A stretch of 64,000 nucleotides of DNA, from assembly GCA_035771165.1 (NCBI GenBank), contig JAWNZC010000311.1, forward strand, positions 2,147,501 through 2,211,500. Reading direction: 5' to 3'. Position 1 is the stretch's first letter. Every line of letters starts with the position of its first letter. Below the pieces are notes generated by a model that searched no databases, was not told the DNA's origin, and worked only from the letters and a program-made list of their open reading frames with translations. A program made the translations under genes and the position numbers. Origin of the DNA: Paragorgia papillata (lineage: Eukaryota > Cnidaria > Anthozoa > Scleralcyonacea > Coralliidae). Shown in pieces: positions 41,718 through 54,248 of the stretch.

Positions 41718-41966
41718 AAACGACGACAAAAGAATAATTTTACAAGACGGAATTCAGACACTGGCAATCGGCCATTACAAAAGTCAATAAACGAAACGTA
41801 AGTAGCCCCTGGGGTGGATAGGTATTATTATTAAAAAATTAATAATAATGTTCTAGAATGAATTAGGGCAAACATGACGCGCATGGGTGGGGGTGGTAAC
41901 GGCGCCAGAATGTTTGCCAAAACGATAAACCCAAAAGTGCGCTAGGGCCCGCCCTTCCCTACTACT
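41718..41966 (-). repeat. Right terminal inverted repeat of the Polinton
   Basis: Inverse of the left TIR. On the + strand, 41719-41790 still reads as PolB C-terminal codons (NDDKRIILQDGIQTLAIGHY, then KSQ and stop) although no polymerase gene is here. Confidence 0.95.
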
Positions 41967-41972
41967 AACATA
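41967..41972. repeat. Right target site duplication AACATA of the Polinton
   Basis: Identical to 23293-23298. Removing the element with one copy rejoins the host exon in frame. Confidence 0.95.
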
Positions 41973-44900
41973 CTCCAAAGTCTTGTTCCTTCTTGTTCAC
42001 GCAAACACCAGGTGGTTTGTTGGCCTATTCAACTACAATCTGCTATTGTTACACCATGTTGTATAGCTCAATCAAAACATATGCATGTATGGCTGTAAAC
42101 CATGAGGGTTTTATCACAGTGCATTAGACACTATTTTGGTTGCGACATCTGAAATTCAGTGACATCATGAGAATGTCTGCTTCTGAACACTCAATGTTTT
42201 AAAGATTTAGGTAATATAGTGTCTCCCAAACTGTTATTTTTTACTACTTTGGTGTTCTTGATAAGTATTGTTGCTATAGCTGTGAAACTTTGTACATTAG
42301 TTTTATAATTAATATATATAACAATATATTTTTGTCGGATAAACGTTGTCGTCATATGCTACAGTTCCCCTTTACGATTTCTACATGGTAAATATTTTGT
42401 TGAAAATAAATACAATGTATATATACAGGAGCCAAAAGAAATAGTGTTGGGAGAGACGGTAACTAGAGCAGGACAAAGAGGATCCTTCAAAGTAAAGAAG
42501 CATTCTTTCCAATATGTTTCAATTATCAAAGTATTGTAGCACCTATTGAATCAAGTGGATGTATTTTCACAGGTATGAAAAAGTTGTGACATTAATTTCA
42601 TTAAATAAGTAGAATGAATGACCAGTGGCAGACACTTACAGGACAGCCTCTCCACCAATAGTAATTTAAAGACAAAAAATTATTTTCTGCTGTTTAATTT
42701 TAAGTATTGTATATGTCAGTTTGGGTTCCAGCAACTGTAATTGAAATATTGAATCTTCTAATTGTTTTCAATTGGTAGTATATTCAATTGGAATTTTTAT
42801 GTTGTTAGGTTGAAAACACACACAAATGTACAGTTGGCAATATGCGTGACTTTTGTGATGGAGATCAGTTTAGTGCTGGGCAGCATCCATTGTTTTCTGT
42901 ATATGAAAAAGCAATCCAGCTTGTTCTATACTATGATGATTTTGAAGTGGCAAATCCCCTGGGATCAAAAACAACATTGCATAAGATTGGTATGGCATTT
43001 TTTTTTCAAATTGTTTTGTAGATCAGTAAACTATAACTAGTAAACTATAACCAGTAAATTATAATATACAGTAATGACCAATATAAATTTCAGTTAATAA
43101 TATTATAAAATGCATTTTAAATAATTATACATAAATTTTGAACTAGTCTGGTAACTTTTTCTCCTCAGGTGGTTTCTATTGGATGTTAGGAAATAACCAT
43201 CCCAAATATCGATCCTCAACTAAAACCCTCAATCTAGCGATATTGTGTCCAGTCAAGTGGATTAAAAAGTATGGCTTTGATCAGATTCAAAAACCACTGA
43301 TGGTGGACATAGCATTACTGGTATGTGATCTAAATATTTTGTTAAGAATATTTTATTCTTCTAAATTCTGATACATGTGTACCATGATGTAGAATTAAAA
43401 ACAATCTTTCTAAAGTTGCATCAGGTTTAGTATATGGCCAGATATACGTAAACTGTATGTATACTGTCTATTGCTCTGCCCCTATACTATTACAACCCCA
43501 GGGTCTTATCTCCGCTCCCCCGCCCTCGCCCACCGCTGCGAAAAGACCCTGGTTGTGGCTGGTCACGTGGCCCCTAAAAATTAGGGGGGTTTTAATTAAC
43601 CATTTCAAAAATAGTCAGGGAGGAGTGAGTGAGTGACAAAGGCACAACGACACGTTTTCACCTTTGTTTATACAAATAATATATTAGGTCTGGCGTCGTC
43701 AGACTGGCGTCTGATCGGGCTGTCTGATCGCAAAATATCTGTTAAAATGAAATCAACAAAAAACAAACGTACTCAGTGTTTATAACAAAATATATCCCGT
43801 GTTTTATTCTGTGGTATACGTTGTCAAAGATAATGGTATCAATTTATGGTATCAATTTATGGTACACTTAGTTTGGTATTGGCAGATAATCTGGGCAGTA
43901 ACAGCATTCGTGGATTCATGGAGAGCTTCTCAGCAAAAAGGCCATGTCGGTTTTGTATGGGAATATCTACTGACTTTCAGGAAAAGGTAATTTTTGGAGA
44001 TACGTGTATGTATTATTTAATATTAATTTATGATGTATTTTAAGACTTTTTAGTATTATTATATTACAATGATGTATATTGTACAATATGAATTAACACA
44101 GGAGACTCCGAAAACAGTTAACATTAATCACTTATCTACTGGTGCTGAGGGAAACAAACAGTGTGTTTTATGGCCCGCGACCGCTGGTTGAGGAAAATGA
44201 CTGCTTACCCAGTCAGTGCTTGCCAAAAGTTCTGACCAAAATCTCTGTACTACTGAATAATGTACATATATTGTATTGTGTTATTATTTTCAGATTACAG
44301 AGGAGGAATTTAACATGAGAACCAGAGGAGGGTATGACCAACAAACTGAGTTAGTATCAACTGACCCAGAATCTGCCTCCGTCTATGGCGTTAAAAAGCA
44401 GTCGTTAAACCGCTCAAAGTACTTTCATGTTGATGATGGCCTCCCTTCAGATATTATGCATGATATGTTGGAGGGAGTGATTCCACTTCATGTTAAAGTA
44501 ATGTTAAGGAAATTTGTTGTGGAAGAATAATATTTCCCCCTTGATCAGTTTAACAGCCAACTGCTTCAGTTTCCATTTGGTGCAACTGATTCCCGCAATC
44601 GACCAAGCCCACTTAACAATTTGAATGCTGATCACCATATGCGTCAATCAGGTACAGTACTGTACTCGGAGACCACTTCACGTTTAACTAGTTAGTGCCT
44701 TCTTTGTGACACTGTGATTATTCACTCTGTTGCCACCAGGCTGTCGCCAGGGGTTGCTACATTTTTCTAAACAGAGCTGATAACAGGCCTGATACAGCTT
44801 GTGTATATAATTAATACTTGTCAAGGGAAGGCATCTTGGCAATGTGGGAGTAAAAGGGTTAATAATATGTCATAATTATGCAACTGTCCATACAGCACAC

Positions 44901-46329
44901 TTCCTTTTTACATTATAAATTGATAATATATTTCTTTTGTTTTAGCATCACAAATGTGGTTCCTTTCTAGATTGCTTCCTCTCATACTTCATCACTTGAT
45001 CCCAGAAGGAAATCTTGACTGGGAGTTGTTCACAGATCTTATGAAGATATTCGATATTGTGGTTTCACCGGTTATTTCAAGAGGAACAACCTTTTACCTA
45101 CGCCTTCTTATTAAAGAATACCTACAAGAATTCAAGAAAATGTATCCCAATATTAACTTAATTCTAAAGCAGAATTTTATGGTCCATTACCCTGGCCAAA
45201 TTCTAAGGTAAGGCCAGGCTATTGTTACAGTTGAACACCTCTTAACAGACACCCCTTTTAAATGGACACTTATCTCAGGTCTGGTGATTTTTTTAATAAA
45301 ACACTATAATTGTAACTTCTTTTAAGTGGACACCTCTATTTATTAAGTGGAAGCGAACACCAGCAGTTGTGGAGTGTGTGGAGTAAAAGGATTTTTCAGT
45401 GCTCCAAATCTTAAGTTAACGTCGTTTAAAATTGCACCTGCATGTACATTTAGCCTTGAAAGCATCTTTTTTTTTAAAAACGCTTTTTTTCTGGTCATCT
45501 TACTACAATAAATGCATACCTGCTTATAAAACTCCCTTAAAAACATTTTTTAAACTCAAACCACAACTAATGACTTGATATCCTTTGTGCCAAGTTTTAG
45601 CATGAATGAATGACGTTCAGTTTGATCAAAAAAAATTGCACTGAGCTACTGCAAAACATCATAATTCCCGATAAAGCTTTTCCTGATAAAGGTTGGTTGA
45701 AGCTGGCCTGGACATGAACTGGTTAAATAAAACTTGTGTCTCGTATCTTACATCTTTTTTATTTAATTTAACAGGAACGGGCCTCTTGTACGGCAGTGGT
45801 GCATGCGATTTGAGGCAAAATTTCATTATTTTAAAAGGTTGGCACAAAGTTTGGGAAATTTCAAAAACTTGCCAAAATCTTTGGAAATGAGACATCAGCG
45901 CCTTCAGTGCTACTGGGTCAGTGAAGCTGGTGCATATTTGAAAAATGCGGTAGTAGCTGGACCAGGTAAGCTTTAACCCTGATGGTCAGCTGTTTGCTGT
46001 ATACAAGTTGTGTCAGTCAGTAACACTCCAGTAACTCTGATGTGGAACTTGAACCTGCATCCTAACTTCTGAATGCATGCTAGCCAGACACTCTAACCAT
46101 AATAAGCTACTAGAACTCGGATAGCAGAACAAGGTTATTTAATATTTTAAGGTATTTATACCTTAGACTGTGGATCTAGTTATTATAATTATACTTCATT
46201 TTTGTCTTGGATGTTACAGGTTCAACATTTCAAGTGAAAGAACTTCCAGCTGAGAAATGTGTTGCATTGTGCAATTTTAACAACTCGTTGACAGAAGACA
46301 CCAGTTATATTTGTAAGTTTTTTGTTACA

Positions 46330-49300
46330 CTGTACGTGTCGTATTTTTTGATGAAATTATGGCATACCGAAAGGCAATATCAGTGATGATAGAACTTTAT
46401 TTGAGTAAGCTAGCCACTTCAACAATTTGCTGATTTTCAAGTCGGGCGTACATTAAAAATATATAAATATATACAAATAAAAAGAAATACACATTTAGTT
46501 ACATATTACAAATAAATTATTTAAAAAAATATATATATATTTACAAGTCAACTAAGGATTAAACCTAATTAAGTATTACATAATGAAATAATTAAGAAAA
46601 AGTGTGGGCACCAATTTTACTTTTAAAAATTGGAAGAGACGGGCATTCTCTTAATACGGACGGTAAAGAATTCCACACTTTTCCCCCACTATAACTAAAA
46701 CTCTTCTTCAAACTTTCTGTTTTGGGAAATGGTAGCTGAAGTGAAGTCTGGGAACCCCTGAGATCTTAATCCATAATCTCTCTTGTATATGTAAATATGT
46801 CCGCAAGACAACTAGGTGTCATATCATGCAGGACCTTGTACATTTGTTTTGCCTTGGATTTCATTCGTTGAACTTCAAGAGTTTCCCAACCTAAAGCACT
46901 TATGGCCTCCAGATGATTAACATCATTTGACATATTCATAATGAGTCTTGCAGCCCTATTTTGCAATTTTTGTAATCTTTTGGACTGGCATAGGCCTAGG
47001 GAATCCCATACTTCACTGCAGTAATTAAAATTAGGCTGGACTAGAGCATTAAAGACAGAAATTAGTGTATTTCTATCAGCAAACTGTTTTATCCGTCTAA
47101 TTGCTCCAATTCTTGAAGTTATTTTCTTCGCGATATGATCAACATGTTTATCCCAAACTAAGTATTGATCAATTTTGACCCCAAGTACCTTAGCTTCAGT
47201 AACCTGATTTACTGATTCATTATCGATATTGATACTAGGCTGTTTGTCTATATTCTTAAGATTGTATCTTGAGCCGACCAGAATAAATTCAGTTTTAACT
47301 ACATTGAGGCTTAATTTATTTGCCTGAAGCCAGTCTTTTACACATTAGGTCCAGATTCATGGCTGTTTAAATTTCATTAATCGACTCACCAGATACAGTT
47401 AAATTTGTATCATCAGCAAATAACCGTGGTGTAGATTTATCTAAACATGCTGGGAGATCTTATGTAAAGTAGGAAAAATAATGGGCCTAAAATAGAGCCC
47501 TGAGGAATTCCACAGGCGATTCATTAGGTAAGACCGCATTAAACTGAATGCTCCCCTGGTAATACCATAAAGCTCCAGGTTATGTAATAATATCTCGTGA
47601 TTTACGGTATCGAATGCCTTTCTTAGGTCAAGGAATACAACTAAATTAAACATCTTTCGATCCATGTTTACGTACCAACTATTTGTACTATCAAGTAGGG
47701 CTGATGTTGTAGAGTGTAGCCGGCGAAAACCAAATAGATGTTAAGAAAGTAATTGGTTTCTTGTCAGATACCCGTATAACCATAGTTAATAAAAATAAAC
47801 ATGGTTTGGAAACCCGGCAAACTTCAAAGCAGTTAACAATCGAACTACGATTCATGTTGAAAGGTACCTGAAGGTGCACAAATTCTTTGCTTTAGCTTCA
47901 TCAATATTTAAATGGCACCGTTCAGAGATTGAACCCAAACGTTGCTATTGGACGATTACTTCATTATACAGAAAACACAATAGGTTCAGTAACCGTGAAA
48001 GTGCATAAATTTCCATAAATCTGAACAAAAACATAAAACAGTGACTTTTCCAAGCTTCTAAACCATGTTTAGTTTCTACTAACTATGGTATAACTGATTA
48101 TACAGAATCCTTTTAAAGACTTTACTTATCACCGGCAACACTGAAATTGGCCTGTAATTTCCTGGCGAGTTGCGTGGACCATTTTTATAAAGAGGCGACA
48201 CTCTAGCTATTTTCCAATCAGATGGAAAAGAGCTATTAAATATCACATGATTAAAAATGTATGTAAGAGAAGGCGAAATAGCTGAAGCAGCAATTTTTAA
48301 AATCTTTCCTGAGATTTTATCAACACCTATAGCTTTAGAGATTGACAAACCACGCAAGAGTTTATGAACTTTGCTGTTATCAACAGTTTTAAAGAAGGAA
48401 AATTCCGAATTGGTTTGTTTTATGTAATCTTCAAAATTACAGTTCGAATTGTCAATTGATTGTGCCAATTTAGGCCCAATATTAGAAAAATAATCATTAA
48501 AACCTTCAGCTATTTCCTCAGGTGAGGTAAGATTAACTTCATTTAATCTTAATTCATTCACATCAGTATTTTTGGGAGTTTTACCAAGCAAGTTATTAAT
48601 AGTTTTCCAGGCTCCTTTGGGGTCATTCTTCTGATCGGCTATTGTATCCCGATAAAAAGTTGGGTTTTTTTGACGCAGTGACATATTTACTTTGTTTCTT
48701 GCAGATTTGTAATTTTGCAAATCAAGTCCGCATCTTGTTCCACTACAATTTGTTCCCAGTGTTGATTCGAAAGATCTTCTACAAACCTCTGTTCATTAAA
48801 TCTTTTCATGCTCCTAACTTCAGTAATTTTCGCCTCAGCTTTATGTCTCGCACATATTTTCCTAATACCGAAAATGAATGTTATTTTTTCTGGTGCTGTT
48901 GTTAAGTAGTGGTCAAGAAGACTGCTTGGTGTATTTGTTATACGAGTAGCTTCCTTAATTAATTGAGATAATTGGTACAACTCGTATATGGATTTTAGTG
49001 ATTTAGTTGGTTGATCAGGTGGATTTTTTAGCATATCGCCATTTATCGCCAAGAATATGTAATTCTTTTTTTTCATCATCTACAGCCTAATTGATTAGAT
49101 ATTCAAAGCTGTCAAAAATATTTGAAGAAGAGCCAGGGGGTCTATAAACAGAAGCTACAACAAAGGGTCGACTATTTGGCTTAATAATTTCAAGACATAC
49201 GCCCTCAAGATCACTTGGAGTAAGATCAGCTCGATTACGATGATTTATCGAGCTCCGTAAGAAAATACATACACCTCCCCCCTTCGCGATCTATCTTTCC

Positions 49301-49437
49301 TGATAATTTCATAACCACAAATTTTAACTTGACCATCAGCAATAGATGGGTCAAGCCTGGTTTCACTAAAAGCAATAAGATCAATTGGTTGATCCAGCAA
49401 CAACATTCTAATTTCATCGATATGTTTTGGCAATAAA
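46330..49437 (-). pseudogene. Broken LINE copy C (APE endonuclease and RT)
   Basis: Read on the minus strand, endonuclease remains (LIAFSETRLDPSIADGQVKI) lie near 49430-49250. RT follows with GNYRPISVLPVISKVFKRIL (about 48150), then VVFLDLRKAFDTVNHEILL (about 47600) and a C-terminal segment QNRAARLIM near 46960. Several frameshifts and stops are present, and a MITE sits between the RT blocks at about 47763-48092. It is a CR1/L2/Jockey-like RT, distinct from copies A and B. Confidence 0.8.
47763..48092. mobile_element. MITE inserted in LINE copy C
   Basis: The ends are imperfect inverted copies: ATAACCATAGTTAATAAAAA...AAACATGGTTTGGAA near 47775 and CTAAACCATGTTTAGTTTC...CTATGGTATAAC near 48057. 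It separates two RT blocks that are normally contiguous. Confidence 0.6.
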
Positions 49438-49445
49438 TGAGTAGA

Positions 49446-50395
<950 letters not shown>

Positions 50396-50513
50396 TCAAG
50401 TGGATGTATTTTCAGGGGTGAATGGGATTACCCCAGCGGTGTTTGGGTGTTTAGATCCTCTGCAGAAATTTAGTTAAATAATTTAATATTGCGCTTCCAA
50501 ATAATAAACTCAT

Positions 50514-51878
50514 TTGGTGTTTAGTACTCATCGTGTAAACATGTCACACGTTTGCAACAAATGTGGAAAAAGTCTATCGAGAAAAGAGCACCTTCTTCGT
50601 CATATTAAGAATGTCCACCCCGAGAGCGACGCCTCACAACCTATTCCTCTAGCCAACGTATCTACAGTCATGCAGCACCCGTTCACATGTATTGTAGCAG
50701 GGTGCACCCAAAGTGGTAAAACAGTATGGGTGAAAACGCTTCTTGAAAACGCCAAAACTACGATTAATCCTCCTCCCGAACGTATCATTTGGTGCTATGG
50801 ACAATGGCAGCCCATGTATCTTGAGATGATCAAAACAATACCAGGCATCGAATTCTACGACGGTATACCTTCCGACATTGACTCTGATAATTTTCTTGAA
50901 GTCTCTCAACGTAACCTGATCGTCCTCGATGATCTTATGGCTCAATCAGGGGGAGATAAACGTATTGCTAGTCTATTTACTAAAGGCAGTCATCACCGGA
51001 ATTTGTCTATCATCTATATTGTTCAAAATATTTTCCATCAAGGCAAAGAAACCAGAAACATTAGCCTCAACGCACACTATATCTTACTCTTCAAGTCTCC
51101 GAGGGATAAACAGCAAATTTCTGTCTTGGCTCGACAGGTGAACCCAGGTCATGTTCAGGAATTTATGAAGAGCTACGAGAAAGCAACAAGCCGCCCTCGT
51201 GGTTATCTTATGCTAGATCTAAAGCCTACAACGGATGACGATCATCGCCTCAAGACCAATGTTCTACCTGGAGAAAATAGCTCCAGCCTGCAGCAGCAGC
51301 TGGGTAGTTTCATACAAAAGCAATCCTGTCAATTACCTCCGATCGCTAATGCCATGTACAATACAGAACAAAAAATGCAAGATATTGTACAAGCTCCACA
51401 GTTAACAACAGAAGAAAAGAGCATACTCTACTCCAATCAGCTAGGACGTTTTCTAACGTTTCAAAACCAACTGCAGAATCAGTCTCAACCTCTGACTAAT
51501 CTTGAAACTCAGCCTCGGAAAAATACACCAAATTTGACACCGGAGATAAAGCAAGAAACTGACGATCTTCCGTGGGGTTTCCCTGCTACACCTAAAACCT
51601 ATTTCCTAACACCGCCTCCTACCGTTGAACAACCGACGCTTAAACATAATTTCTTTCATAACTGGGAAAGTTTGGGCGACCCGACAGAGAAAGACTTGGC
51701 AAAGATGACTCCGGATGATAGAGAAGAGTATGAACATCATCTATTGATGACTAGATCAAAATATTTACCCATGACAAAAGAAGATGTGTCCCAATTATCA
51801 TCAGAAGACAAGAAAGATTATCATTCTACTTTTAAAATAAAGACACCTAAATATAATCTAAGAAGCAGACCTTACTAG
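50514..51878 (+). CDS. C2H2 zinc finger fused to a viral-type packaging ATPase, isolated ORF
   Basis: The frame is 454 codons; the second Met (50541, MSHVCNKCG) is the likelier start. Residues about 12-36 form a C2H2 finger (CNKCGKSLSRKEHLLRHIKNVH). The ATPase follows, with Walker A VAGCTQSGKTVW (about 61-72) and Walker B RNLIVLDDLM (about 131-140). The FtsK/A32-like core ends near 245, and a long hydrophilic Pro/Gln/Thr-rich tail follows. It resembles packaging ATPases of Polinton or adintovirus-like elements but is clearly different from the 194-residue enzyme at 35285. No capsid, polymerase or TIR lies next to it. It may be a stranded viral gene or a gene kept by the host. Confidence 0.75.
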   Translation: MVFSTHRVNMSHVCNKCGKSLSRKEHLLRHIKNVHPESDASQPIPLANVSTVMQHPFTCIVAGCTQSGKTVWVKTLLENAKTTINPPPERIIWCYGQWQPMYLEMIKTIPGIEFYDGIPSDIDSDNFLEVSQRNLIVLDDLMAQSGGDKRIASLFTKGSHHRNLSIIYIVQNIFHQGKETRNISLNAHYILLFKSPRDKQQISVLARQVNPGHVQEFMKSYEKATSRPRGYLMLDLKPTTDDDHRLKTNVLPGENSSSLQQQLGSFIQKQSCQLPPIANAMYNTEQKMQDIVQAPQLTTEEKSILYSNQLGRFLTFQNQLQNQSQPLTNLETQPRKNTPNLTPEIKQETDDLPWGFPATPKTYFLTPPPTVEQPTLKHNFFHNWESLGDPTEKDLAKMTPDDREEYEHHLLMTRSKYLPMTKEDVSQLSSEDKKDYHSTFKIKTPKYNLRSRPY

Positions 51879-54248
51879 ATGCTCGGTGTGAACTATTTAT
51901 ATGTAACGGTAATTTGTTTTGATATGTGTAAGTTTAAACCAAAGCCTAAATAAATATTTTAAACTGAGTACTTTGAATTCTGTCTTATGAGGCGACGCGA
52001 GGCTGTACATTCTCCATGACAACGCCCCGCTAATCATCTTTTGGCCTGAACATGCCCACACATTAATACCCCTTATTATCCACACACAACTCATGACATC
52101 CCCTAAAATGAATTAAATATTCTACTTATATGCAAATCTGGCTATGTTTTAGCCATTAGTAGCTTTAATGACTTTTCCCTTCTGTGTTCTGCACGTGCGA
52201 GAATCTTATAACATACTAAATCATAGCGACGAATTATTTAACCAAGCTCTGTAATTTTTCAAAGTGCCTGGTCAACGATGTTATCGAATAATGTTCTACT
52301 AAGTTTACAATAACGATTCGCTACCATTCAAGGCGACTCTTTTTAACTTTGCACAGTTCTCGTATAAACACCACAAAAGCGAACCAAATATCTAATATAA
52401 TATTCACATACAAGCTTTTCATTGCTATGTGCCAATACGTTTTTTCTGAGCTCACGGCTTTTCGGATTGATTCGTACATATCTTAAGTTCAGCTTCTCAA
52501 AGTGATTCCTCATTCTATCTTCCTTCACTTATAAACGAAGGTTTAGTTAGCAATGATTCTACTGTTTGTATTCCAGTTGACATAGCAACGCTTTCAAAGA
52601 AATAAATATCGCTTTGCCTTTAGTTCATATTTCGACACTTAAAATCGTTCTTTTCCCGACTTCTCGAAGTTATTCCTCATTATATCTTCCTACAATTTCC
52701 TCGCTCATGAACTAGGGTTTACTTAGCAATAATTCTAGCCAGTACACTCCACAAGTAAAACACTTTAGGAAAAGTAGCAACTATACGAAATCACCGAGCT
52801 TATATAGCTTCATGTATACTATAATTATTCCAATCTTGACCAAGCATGTCACAGGCGTGAGTCATGCGTGAGTCACTGTGCATGAGTCACGGTGAATATT
52901 AATGAGAATATTGTATGCTGAATGGGGGGGGGGGGGGGGTTATCTACTCATATCTCGCATGAGTTCCAAGCCCGGACAGGTGGTCACCCATTCAAATACT
53001 AACTGAATGAAGAAGATGTCCAGCAATGTCATTAAAATTATAAGAGCAACCATACATTCATTGTTCTTCAAGACATTATGCATACATGCAGTAAAAGGTA
53101 GAAGAAATGTTTGCACATTCATGACACAGATTTTGCATGCCATTGACAACGGCAGGATACAATTTTACTCCATTAATACTGTATATAGACTTGCCAGTTA
53201 CTGATCGACATTGGACTATTTGTCATCTACATCGACAATATGTTATTTAATACCACATTTCGCCCGTGGACTAGCATAGGTTTTGGGCATTGTTGCTTGA
53301 CCATGAAGCTAACTTTGTTTTCTTAGAAGAAGGTCATCCATTTCTATTCGGCAACGCACAGTCTTGTCAGTTTACGAAGCTCGACCAGATATGCTGGCCA
53401 TATAAATTGCCTCGTCTGAATATGAAATCGTCCACGCAACGACTCGATTAATTTGCTTTCAAAAACTTTTATCATTATTCCAACAACATCTAGTACATCA
53501 CAATTAAAATTTTCGCGCATGCGCAGTAGATACAAAAAATGAGTGAATAAATTGAAATTATCATAAATCGCCGCATGGCTACAAATTATTAATAAAAGAA
53601 AACCAAGGAACAGTCGAAAAGCATTTGTCGCCTCCGTGCCATTATTAAATCGGAGTTTTGCACTTTTGTTGTCAGATGGCAATGTTTCTTAATACCTTAG
53701 TTATTCTTTAATTATACGTGTACGTAAACTGATACGCGTACGACAATTTCCAGTCCTCACCGTGTTTATGAGACAAACCAGTATCCCATTCACAACCCTC
53801 ATAGTCATGCTCAGTTTAATTAAGGTATGGGATAAAAGTGATCCAGCGATCTAAGCCAGGCTCGAAAAGCATGGCTTAGGGCGACGGGAGTTTTCCGACA
53901 CAAGTAAATTCGTTTTCACCAGTTCACTCGTCCGCTGGAAAGAAACCAAGCAAGACCAGAGGATTCCCCCATTTTTATCATCCTGCTAACGGAAATACAC
54001 GTATGCGTTGCTCAGCCAACCGTTCTATGGTGATTTAGGCATTATTTTGTACCTCGCATATCATTACAAGTGTTGTGAATAGTATCCTATTCACAACCGT
54101 CATAATCATGCTCAGTTTAATTAAGGTATGGGATAAAAGTGATCCGCACCAACTAAGCTTATCTTTTCTAAACTCATCCTTCTAAAACCCCATTGTCACC
54201 AAAACGTATTCCCAACACTCTATAAAGTCATCCCTCTAAACCCTAACC
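51879..54248. other. Stretch without a recognised gene
   Basis: AATAAA at 51949 may end the ATPase transcript. Segments 52494-52580 and 52660-52750 are diverged direct copies. G16 lies at 52924-52939. A 64-bp unit occurs at 53781-53844 and again, with few changes, at 54082-54145 (CATGCTCAGTTTAATTAAGG). These direct repeats, close to the recombinase gene, may belong to the end of the DIRS element. Confidence 0.5.

Larger units (their letters stand above)
23299..41966. mobile_element. Complete Polinton/Maverick (adintovirus-like) element, 18,668 bp
   Basis: It is bounded by about 250-bp inverted repeats beginning AGTAGTAGGGAAGGGCGGGC and by a 6-bp target duplication. It encodes about twenty densely packed genes. 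These include the diagnostic Polinton set of protein-primed PolB, retroviral-type integrase, A32-like packaging ATPase and double-jelly-roll capsid protein. PolB, the 105-residue protein, the core-protein cluster and integrase lie leftward; the resolvase is also leftward. The 490-residue protein and the virion block 33659-37327 lie rightward. The right arm is mixed. No frameshift is visible in the main genes, and base composition is markedly A-rich on the coding strands. Adenain protease was not found. Confidence 0.96.
22906..46312 (+). pseudogene. Multi-exon C2H2 zinc-finger, transposon-like gene split by the Polinton; several stops
   Basis: The first exon starts at the ATG at 22906 with two C2H2-like fingers (the second is CPAQGC...H...H) and runs to 23298, where the Polinton interrupts it. 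It resumes at 41973 (LQSLVPSCSRKHQ) and ends at a GT donor at 42012. Further exons with GT/AG borders are 42429-42572, 42809-42989 (GNMRDFCDGDQF...YYDDFEVANPLGSK), 43169-43320, about 43846-43986 (CRFCMG), 44294-44651 (KYFHVDDGLPSDIMHDMLEG), 44946-45207, 45775-45965 and 46220-46312. Stops interrupt it after 23106, near 23262, inside the 42429 exon and at 44528-44530. The family looks like a widespread multicopy animal gene of unknown function, probably transposon-derived. The exon after 46312 was lost or displaced by a LINE. Confidence 0.75.

Noticed and set aside
53344..53682. 112-residue minus-strand frame
   Set aside because: No recognisable motif, no supporting context; likely chance.
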